A stretch of 64,000 bases of DNA. It comes from Bacteroidales bacterium (GTDB lineage Bacteria > Bacteroidota > Bacteroidia > Bacteroidales > UBA932). The stretch is from the NCBI GenBank assembly GCA_017962235.1, contig JAGCVS010000004.1, forward strand, positions 172,465 to 236,464. Direction: 5' to 3'. Below the pieces are notes generated by a model. It saw only the letters and a list, made by a program, of their open reading frames with translations. It was not told where the DNA came from and searched no databases. Below, one piece after another: positions 57,943 to 64,000 of the stretch. The translations under genes and the position numbers were made by a program. Numbering within the stretch: position 1 is the first letter of the stretch; each line of letters begins with the position of its first letter.

Positions 57943-59088
57943 CTATCCTTCAAAAGTTATCGGATCGGTTGTGACCGATACCGGTTCCCACTCTGTCCTA
58001 ATCACCTGTATGTCAGCTCCGCTCTGGCTTACGGTTATAAAGTAATTGTACACATGGTTTGGAGACCACTCGTCCTCACCCGCCGGAGTCATTCGGTCTG
58101 ATATATTAAGCACAGTTTCTACCGGTGCCTGACCATCGTATGACACGGAGAAGACAATAGATGCCCCAGCGTCAAGCTCATGGGGAACCATATAATACCA
58201 GCCCATGTGGGTGTAGCCATCGGGGTCATCTTCATCAGAAGGGTAGGTGATGGTTTTCTCCGGGTCGCTTGCATCTGCAGTCCATGAGAACAGCGTTCCC
58301 AGCACGCCGATTGCACCGGCTGACCATGCCAGCGGATAATCCGGTCCCGCAGGGTTGACACCGTCCGACGGGCTGAAATCAAATGCAGCGGAGAGGCGGC
58401 TGTCAACAGTAAGCGTTCCGCGGGGAGAGAGGTTCTCAAGACGAAATGAAGTCAATTTGTATTTATCTCCTTCGTCTGATGCCGTGCCAAAAAGGAACCG
58501 TACGGCCGACGTTACATGTTTGAAATCCAGTCTTACGCGGTCTTTCCCTCCGGCAGGTTCCGCACGGTATGCCCTCGCCACCATCAGGTCCTGATTTGTA
58601 CCCACCCTGTAAGATATCTTAAGTTCGTAGGCGCTGTTGATGGTTGCATCACCTGTAGTGTATGGCGCTACGGCAGTGAAGCAGTAGTCTCCGGAATTCG
58701 CCCAGTACTCCAGGGGGTCATAGTCCCAGACACTGCTGTCCTCGCTCTCAGGGTTGAACGAAAGAGGATTTGCTGGATTGTCAAGGATAACACTGCTGCA
58801 GCGGAGTCTACGGTTATAGAAGAGCGTTTCGTAAACTGGGTCATATCCAATGGTGGGACGGTGCACGCCAAATACGCTCACCTCGTTCCCCTCGTTTATC
58901 AAAACCCTGGGGTTATTGGGACGCATTTTGTCAGAGGGGTCAAATGTCTTGGTGCTGACTTCATAAGAGGCAGCTGCAGAGAAAAGAATGGGCATGTTAC
59001 CGTCATCCACAGTCAAAGGCCTCTCTTTCCCGCACCCAAAGAGGAGCGGGACAACAAGCAAAGCCAATATGGTATGACGAATGTTCAT
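57943..59088 (-). CDS. Fimbrillin family lipoprotein (third pilin)
   Basis: 381 residues; lipobox LLFGC (Cys19). Fimbrillin/Mfa_like pattern: EVSTKTFDPS, EVSVFGVHRP, VYETLFYNRRLR, WDYDPLEYWANSGDYCFTAVAPY, RLDFKHVTSAVRF, and the last strand DIQVIRTEWEPVSV. Related pilins are made as lipoproteins and assemble by donor-strand exchange after proteolysis. It lies 2 bases after the previous pilin gene. Minor pilin or tip subunit is likely. Confidence 0.8.
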   Translation of the reverse strand: MNIRHTILALLVVPLLFGCGKERPLTVDDGNMPILFSAAASYEVSTKTFDPSDKMRPNNPRVLINEGNEVSVFGVHRPTIGYDPVYETLFYNRRLRCSSVILDNPANPLSFNPESEDSSVWDYDPLEYWANSGDYCFTAVAPYTTGDATINSAYELKISYRVGTNQDLMVARAYRAEPAGGKDRVRLDFKHVTSAVRFLFGTASDEGDKYKLTSFRLENLSPRGTLTVDSRLSAAFDFSPSDGVNPAGPDYPLAWSAGAIGVLGTLFSWTADASDPEKTITYPSDEDDPDGYTHMGWYYMVPHELDAGASIVFSVSYDGQAPVETVLNISDRMTPAGEDEWSPNHVYNYFITVSQSGADIQVIRTEWEPVSVTTDPITFEG

Positions 59089-59090
59089 GC

Positions 59091-60146
59091 CTAACTTGTT
59101 ATGTGAATGTTATGCACCTGCCCCCAGTTGGACCATGTTACGGAGAACTCTATGGGGTCGTCAGGGGTGATGCTTATGTTAACCTTATACTCCTTGCCCT
59201 TCTGCCACTGCGCAGAAGCATCGGCGAATACAGTGCTCAAAGGGATGTAGCTTATCATGGTTCTGGTATTGAGCAGTCCCTCAAAATCTATGGTGTACTC
59301 TACGCGCAACATCGCATATTGGTAGGAGAGATCCTGCGGGAGAAGCATGGATACCACCTGCGGCGAGCCCTCGACCGGGAACGATGTGGTAAGTGTCAAA
59401 TAATCATCGGGGTCATCCGGAGCAAAGGCGGGTACCGTTCCTCTGGAATTACCATAATCCGCCCAACCCGAAGTGGAATTATTGTAAGTGGCCGCAAGGT
59501 ATATGTCGTCAAAGCGGATTGTCTTGAGCTTGACGGTATACTTCTCAGGGACCGCCGCATCAATCTTCTTTACGTAGAAAGAAATTTTTGACAGTGTATG
59601 GTTGAACGTAAGTAATACTGAGTCAGCAACTGCCGGCTTTGTTTTGTTGGGGGCCAGATCGGAAACCATGAAGTCTGTGGTCCCGTCGCTAACCGTGAAG
59701 CGGATGTCCGGGATGTTCTTGGATGTTTCGTCAAAGGGGTTGCTTGTACCTAACTTGAAAAGGATGGGACTCGCAGTATACGGATAGTATGCCCAGAATG
59801 TAACCTTGTCGCCGGTATTGTTGGGCCAGTACTTGAGGGGGGTGTATGTGTAAGCGGAACCGTTATACGTCACCTCCTGATTGTACATGAAGTTGGGCGT
59901 TGTGGAAGTCTTGACTGAATTCCAGTTGCTGGTCTTGGTATAATAAGCAAAGACGCCGAACGATGTGCCGGTTTGAAGATTGGCTTTCGTGGCAGGCGTA
60001 GCCAGGCTGGAGCTGAAGTATACCGGACGGTCACCTTCAAGAGGTGTCCATCCGTCGCCTTCTGGATCCTGCAATCTGATGCACGAGCCGGCCACCACTG
60101 CAACCAGGGCGGCAAACCAGAGCCATATGTAGCGCTTTGCTTTCAT
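59091..60146 (-). CDS. Fimbrillin family lipoprotein (second pilin)
   Basis: 351 residues from ATG 60146; lipobox VAGSC (Cys22). It shares with the 60198 gene the block TSFGVFAYYTKTSNW, PNFMYNQEVTYN, YTPLKYWPNN and VTFWAYYPY, and LTFNHTLSKISFYVKK. The last strand is IEFSVTWSNWGQVHNIHI. A paralogue of the presumed major pilin. Its start is preceded by an intergenic hairpin (60157-60182). The longer frame to 60194 begins without ATG and was rejected. Confidence 0.8.
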   Translation of the reverse strand: MKAKRYIWLWFAALVAVVAGSCIRLQDPEGDGWTPLEGDRPVYFSSSLATPATKANLQTGTSFGVFAYYTKTSNWNSVKTSTTPNFMYNQEVTYNGSAYTYTPLKYWPNNTGDKVTFWAYYPYTASPILFKLGTSNPFDETSKNIPDIRFTVSDGTTDFMVSDLAPNKTKPAVADSVLLTFNHTLSKISFYVKKIDAAVPEKYTVKLKTIRFDDIYLAATYNNSTSGWADYGNSRGTVPAFAPDDPDDYLTLTTSFPVEGSPQVVSMLLPQDLSYQYAMLRVEYTIDFEGLLNTRTMISYIPLSTVFADASAQWQKGKEYKVNISITPDDPIEFSVTWSNWGQVHNIHITS

Positions 60147-60156
60147 TACTTGGTAC

Positions 60157-60182
60157 CCAAGCGGGCGGTCAGGCCCGCTTGG
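60157..60182 (-). promoter_or_regulatory. Intercistronic hairpin after the major pilin gene
   Basis: CCAAGCGGG (60157-60165) and CCCGCTTGG (60174-60182) form a 9-bp perfect stem with an 8-base loop. It lies between the stop at 60198 and the next ATG at 60146. No T-run follows on the minus strand, so it is not a full terminator; it may stabilise the major pilin mRNA or let only part of transcription continue. Confidence 0.6.
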
Positions 60183-60197
60183 ATTTAAAATCAAATA

Positions 60198-61418
60198 TTA
60201 AAGATTGACAGGGAGATCGATATCAACATTGGAGGGATCTGCCCAATCTGCGACAGTAGCCTCGAGTTTTACGGTTGTCATGCCCAATACAATGTTCAGG
60301 TTGTAGTTGAGACCGCCGGTAAAACCACCTGCAAAGGTGATATCCTTGTTGATGACATTCTTCACGCAAATGTATTGATCAGCAAGCTTGGGATCGCGAG
60401 TTGTTACATAATAGGTGATCTTTACGTTCAAAGTAATGTCGTCATCAGTAGGGATGAACGTGTAATAGGTTGCATCTGTCTTTGCAGGAGCATTACCGGT
60501 AAATACGTTGACGTTAGTCTTGGTTACACCGGTAATAGCAGGGAAAGAAGTCTCACCATTAACGGTAGCTTTCAGGCTGGCTGCGATGTCAGCGTTAGGG
60601 ATAGTGAGTGTTGTCGCAGCGGCTGCAGCAGGAGTCCAGAGGGGCTCATTTGCAGTAGTGTTATTGAGGTTCAGAACGCCGGATGGAGCAAAGGTTCCTG
60701 CAATCTCAATCTTCTCAATAGTTATCTTGGTGTTACTGTCGATGTCATCGGAGCTGATAGCACCGTCTACTGTACGAATAGCATCGAAATAGCCACGTAC
60801 ATTGACGTTGAAACGGGCCAGTGCATGCTTGAACAAGAAAGTAACCTTACCATTATATGCCTGCTTGGTCAGGTCAATCCAAGGAAAACCGTCAGCTGAA
60901 TTAACAGCCCAGCAGAGGTCTACTGCAGTAGACGGTGTAGGATCAATTACGTAGGTAATGGTGGGGTCACCGTTAGCACTGTTAGGACTCATTGCTGTAA
61001 TGCCGTATGAACCGGAACCAGCGCTGACGTAAGGAGCGTAAGCAAAGAAGCTGAGTTTGTCCTGAGCGGCGCTGTTAGCACCGGTACCATACTCGTTGGG
61101 CCAATACTTAACAGGAGAATATTCCCAATTAGGGTCATTATAGAAAACGCCCTGGTTGTACATGAAATTCGGTTTGGTAGTACCAGCATAAGCGGCATCA
61201 TTGGTGTAATATGCGAATACACCAAAACCACCACCATTAGCTTCAGAACGCTGGATGCTGGTAGTAGTAGTCTGACCTGCAGCACCTGCCTTGGTCTGAG
61301 GAACATAAACGCCAAATCCTACGGGCGTTCCGTGTCCGTTGCTTGTCGGATTCTCCGTCTTGACACAAGAGGTCAAAACGGTTGCTGCTACAGCAGCGAT
61401 AATCATAAGTTTTTTCAT
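60198..61418 (-). CDS. Fimbrillin family lipoprotein, presumed major pilin
   Basis: 406 residues; lipobox VLTSC (Cys18). Fimbrillin pattern: PVGFGVYVPQTKAG, GGFGVFAYYTNDAAY, PNFMYNQGVFYND, YSPVKYWPNEYG, LSFFAYAPYVSAG and FLFKHALARFNVNVRG. The C-terminal strands end EATVADWADPSNVDIDLPVNL (VADWADP). Codon use appears lower in GC than that of the neighbours, with more A/T at third positions, as is common for highly expressed or transferred pilin genes. It is preceded by a 54-base gap and followed by a hairpin, which also fits a major subunit. Confidence 0.8.
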   Translation of the reverse strand: MKKLMIIAAVAATVLTSCVKTENPTSNGHGTPVGFGVYVPQTKAGAAGQTTTTSIQRSEANGGGFGVFAYYTNDAAYAGTTKPNFMYNQGVFYNDPNWEYSPVKYWPNEYGTGANSAAQDKLSFFAYAPYVSAGSGSYGITAMSPNSANGDPTITYVIDPTPSTAVDLCWAVNSADGFPWIDLTKQAYNGKVTFLFKHALARFNVNVRGYFDAIRTVDGAISSDDIDSNTKITIEKIEIAGTFAPSGVLNLNNTTANEPLWTPAAAAATTLTIPNADIAASLKATVNGETSFPAITGVTKTNVNVFTGNAPAKTDATYYTFIPTDDDITLNVKITYYVTTRDPKLADQYICVKNVINKDITFAGGFTGGLNYNLNIVLGMTTVKLEATVADWADPSNVDIDLPVNL

Positions 61419-61472
61419 AAAAATTGAATTAAAGAGTTAATAATTAGTTGAACTATTTTTGGTTTGTAATTA

Positions 61473-62567
61473 TCATATATCCAAGTCAATATCGTCTCCA
61501 TCTCCCCAATCTCCTACATCCACATCAAATCCGGCTTGCTCCACAACAGGAACCACTGTTGAAGGGTGGATGGCCGGTGCTTCTGCGCTGCCGAACACTA
61601 CCCTGTACAGGTTACGGAATCCGGGAGGCGGGTCTTCGCTTGTAATCTTGTCGCCTATGTAAAAAACATATCTCTCTACTGTTTTGTTATCTACCAAAAG
61701 TGTTGCCACATTTAATTCCGGGTCGCGCAAAGGGCTTGGAGAGTCGCCATTGGGGAAGCCGAACGTGGTTATCCTGCCATCCAGATGGCCGATTTTGTTG
61801 GCCGCATCGTCTATTGTCACGCTCCATGCAGTGATGAACTGGGTGCCTTCGTCATCCCCAGTCACGTCTTGTGTAAGCATAAAGGAGCGGGCCATGCCGG
61901 TGGTACTTGCCCGAACCCCGCTCAGCATATCCACATTGTCTGTATAGATTGTTACCCAATACTGGGACACTATGCTCATCGGGTTGACGGGGACTCGGAT
62001 TGTGTAGTAGCTGATGGCTGTGTATATATCATCCGGATCGGTGTCTTCGCCCACCTTGGTGGGATCCTTCTTGTCTTTATTCTTATTCTTTCTGGAATGC
62101 AGATATTGCTCAATAAAGTCGTCTGAGACTTCAAATTCATCGGAGACACCTACTACCATCTCGTCCGGATTGTCAAGCATCCGCTCATTCTCTCCGGGGG
62201 TGTACCAGTTGTTGGATGCATCTGTAACATGGACAACCGCGTTATCAAAATCGTGCATATTATCAAAGTCCATGTGAGCGAATTCACCGGTAGTCTGGGA
62301 AATCATATACAGTTTGTAGCGTCCGGGCTCAAGTTCTACAACGCAGGAATCGACGTTGGCGGTGGGGATACTCTTGCAGAAGACACCGTCTTTGAAGAAG
62401 TACAATGTCACGCCGGTAGGCTTGAAACCCTCAGGATATACCTGTGCCCGCCAGAGGACCTTTACGATTATTCGTATGGCCTGACGCAGATGAAGCGGCG
62501 GTTCAATGGCGCATCCGGCAACCAGCATTGCCAGCATCACAATAGGTATGAGGGCGCGCTTCATCAT
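61473..62567 (-). CDS. DUF5119-like fimbrial-operon lipoprotein
   Basis: 364 residues; lipobox LVAGC (Cys19). The block FKPTGVTLYFFKDGVF, VELEPGRYKLYMISQTTGEF and VVGVSDEFEVSD is typical of DUF5119 proteins found beside fimbrillin genes in Bacteroidetes. It has a charged insert NKNKDKKDPTKVGEDTDPDD and an acidic tail ending VGDWGDGDDIDLDI, which resembles the end of the major pilin. The start overlaps the preceding stop as ATGA, so it is coupled to the DUF3575 gene. Function unknown; an assembly or export factor is plausible. Confidence 0.75.
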   Translation of the reverse strand: MMKRALIPIVMLAMLVAGCAIEPPLHLRQAIRIIVKVLWRAQVYPEGFKPTGVTLYFFKDGVFCKSIPTANVDSCVVELEPGRYKLYMISQTTGEFAHMDFDNMHDFDNAVVHVTDASNNWYTPGENERMLDNPDEMVVGVSDEFEVSDDFIEQYLHSRKNKNKDKKDPTKVGEDTDPDDIYTAISYYTIRVPVNPMSIVSQYWVTIYTDNVDMLSGVRASTTGMARSFMLTQDVTGDDEGTQFITAWSVTIDDAANKIGHLDGRITTFGFPNGDSPSPLRDPELNVATLLVDNKTVERYVFYIGDKITSEDPPPGFRNLYRVVFGSAEAPAIHPSTVVPVVEQAGFDVDVGDWGDGDDIDLDI

Positions 62568-63892
62568 TTTTCTTTACGGTTAAACAGGTCAACGCCAACG
62601 GAGAACCAGACCCGGGTGGGGTTGAGCCAGAACAGTGGATGGTTGCGCTCTTTAAACTCCTCAAGCGGACCATCGTAATCGTAATAATACCAACCGGTTG
62701 CATCATTGCCCCAATAATAGGGATCGTAATGCGACCAGAAACAGCCAACCGCCGCTCCCGCTTCCCAGAAGAGGCGTTTTGAACCAAAGAGGCTGTGTTT
62801 GTATCCAATTCCAAGGGATGTGCCAACCCCTTCACCTTCCCAGCCATGCTCTTCCCAGCCGATGCCGTAGCGGACGGAATTGACATTTGCAAGCAGATAC
62901 GCACCGCGGTAATCGTGTTGATACTTTGGCGCAAAATACCAGCGGGCATTCAGAGTGACGTTCTGAATCTGCATGTACCGATGGGTATCGAAATGCTGCC
63001 ACATGGGCCATTCCACATCAGCTCCAAAGGAGAACCGGCCATAATTGCCAGGGTAGTACTCAAGGCTGAAACTCGGTATGGATGTAACCCCGTATTTGGG
63101 AATGTATGTAATGTCATACAGGAGGTTAGTAGATACGGCAAGGATTGGACGCGTGGCGTGCACGTTCCCGGTCCAGGCGGTGTCGCTAAGTTCATCCGGC
63201 TGAGGATGACTGATATCGTCGTCTGCCTCTGAGGCATCTGCAAGACTGTTTTCAACAGTTGGAGGCGGGCTCACGGAACTATCGTTGAGAGTATCAGGGG
63301 TCTTTATGTCCGCCTTATCGTTGTAGTCTATCTGAATGCTCAGACAGCGGAGATAACGATAGTGTTCATCAAGAATGTAATCGTACAAATCACCAAGTAT
63401 CGGGTCGGTGCCAAGCCGGTGCTGCAGACGCCACTTTTTGGTATCGGTGCCCACACTGTCATCGTCTAGTATAGCCAGAATCTGCTGCCTGGTATAATCG
63501 GGGAGGTTTGAATCCTCTTCAATCCGCTTGTGGAGCGGCTCCCATGCCTCGCCACCGTCTATGACGCTGATAAGAGGTGCGTATTCCGGCATGTACTGAT
63601 TCACCAGGGGAGCCAGTGCGCGTGCGCGCTCACGGCTAAGCTGTAGATTGTGCTCACGGACGCCTTCAGGGGAAGCATATGCAGTGACTTTGACGGAATC
63701 GATGCGATCGATCCCGGCCTCGTCAAGAATACGCTTCAGCGCAATTACCGCCTGCTGATTTTCGAGGTAAGAACCATCGTATTCAGTGCGGTCTTTGCGG
63801 AAGTAAATGCCATCCTTATCCTCACCAATCTGACTCTGTCCAAAGAGGAGAGGGAGGTATAAGAAGAGCGATATGAATAAACGTCCTATCAC
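62564..63892 (-). CDS. OmpA-like / DUF3575 outer-membrane protein of the fimbrial operon
   Basis: 442 residues, GTG start at 63892; signal peptide MIGRLFISLFLYLPLLFG. Residues about 20-190 hold an OmpA-like region (VKVTAYASPEGVREHNLQLSRERARAL) that would contact peptidoglycan. After a Pro/Asp-rich linker (about 200-245), a beta-barrel-like DUF3575 domain runs to the end (PILAVSTNLLYDITYIPKYGV, FSLEYYPGNYGRFSFGADVEWP). Proteins of this plan often head Bacteroidetes fimbrial operons. First gene of the seven-gene unit, with a -7 box 22 bases upstream. Confidence 0.8.
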   Translation of the reverse strand: MIGRLFISLFLYLPLLFGQSQIGEDKDGIYFRKDRTEYDGSYLENQQAVIALKRILDEAGIDRIDSVKVTAYASPEGVREHNLQLSRERARALAPLVNQYMPEYAPLISVIDGGEAWEPLHKRIEEDSNLPDYTRQQILAILDDDSVGTDTKKWRLQHRLGTDPILGDLYDYILDEHYRYLRCLSIQIDYNDKADIKTPDTLNDSSVSPPPTVENSLADASEADDDISHPQPDELSDTAWTGNVHATRPILAVSTNLLYDITYIPKYGVTSIPSFSLEYYPGNYGRFSFGADVEWPMWQHFDTHRYMQIQNVTLNARWYFAPKYQHDYRGAYLLANVNSVRYGIGWEEHGWEGEGVGTSLGIGYKHSLFGSKRLFWEAGAAVGCFWSHYDPYYWGNDATGWYYYDYDGPLEEFKERNHPLFWLNPTRVWFSVGVDLFNRKEK

Positions 63893-63913
63893 GTCACATT
63901 AACAAAAATCCTG

Positions 63914-63921
63914 CAAATATA
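63914..63921 (-). promoter_or_regulatory. Predicted -7 box of the fimbrial operon
   Basis: TATATTTG on the minus strand is an exact TAnnTTTG box, 21 bases before the GTG at 63892. The -33 element is weak. Nothing else is recognised in the last 79 bases (63922-64000). Confidence 0.5.
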
Positions 63922-64000
63922 CCATTTTTTTATAATGTGTGCACCACAGAAACCCATTTTAACGATACTCTGAAGCACTTTTTCGTCATCTAATCTAATC

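Overview
The window looks like chromosomal DNA of a Bacteroidales bacterium (phylum Bacteroidota), probably gut- or rumen-associated; GC is in the mid-50s by eye, and Rikenellaceae-like lineages would fit but are not proven. The evidence is TAnnTTTG-type -7 promoter boxes without Shine-Dalgarno sequences, many SPII lipoproteins, a cobalamin-riboswitch locus with a BtuG-type surface propeller, type V (Mfa/Fim-like) pilin genes, a DapL/DapF lysine branch, and GH27/GH3 glycoside hydrolases. Coding density is very high. I see no phage, insertion sequence, CRISPR array or rRNA.

Layout. 1-1025 (-): dapF and the 5' end of dapL (meso-diaminopimelate synthesis). 1286-12176 (+): a nitrogen cluster gltB-gltD-pyrG-asnB-purF-like, in which four of five products are glutamine amidotransferases. 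12173-15849 (+): two secreted esterase paralogues and a single reading frame joining glycerate kinase to RNase HII. 15988-18933: divergent purine-salvage pair, an ADGF-like adenosine deaminase (-) and a lipoprotein 5'-nucleotidase (+). 18949-24161 (+): a beta-propeller glycosidase-like protein and two GH27 alpha-galactosidase lipoproteins. 24164-24436: tRNA-Val(UAC) with promoter, terminator, an 18-bp inverted repeat of its own 3' end and a small C-rich repeat. 24466-26106: lipoprotein of unknown function. 26196-31263 (+): htpG, a GNAT protein, a DjlA-like J-protein and pncB. 31264-34893 (-): metY and an MscS-type channel. 34959-37331 (+): a GH3-fold lipoprotein lacking the catalytic Asp.

37347-44608: vitamin B12 uptake. 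A cobalamin riboswitch precedes two uncharacterised surface-type lipoproteins, then btuG, btuB and btuF; the permease gene btuC is on the opposite strand, tail to tail with btuF, and no btuD ATPase gene is in the window. 44601-51125 (-): a flippase-like membrane protein, a secreted repeat protein with an LTxxQ motif, a GntP permease, a DUF554 protein, a tryptophanase/tyrosine phenol-lyase-family enzyme and L-threonine aldolase. 51190-52806 (+): two tandem glycerophosphodiesterase-like lipoproteins, the first lacking conserved active-site residues. 52828-63892 (-): a seven-gene fimbrial operon (OmpA/DUF3575, DUF5119, three fimbrillin-like pilins, an accessory lipoprotein and a 1094-residue DUF4906-like protein with a FISUMP-like end), with a strong hairpin after the presumed major pilin gene.

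The most unusual items are the glycerate kinase-RNase HII fusion, the catalytically emptied GH3 protein with a Met-Pro-Gly linker, the palindromes before htpG and around the tRNA, the tRNA with C37 and C58, the split B12 locus with two unassigned surface lipoproteins, the degenerate phosphodiesterase paralogue and the fimbrial operon.
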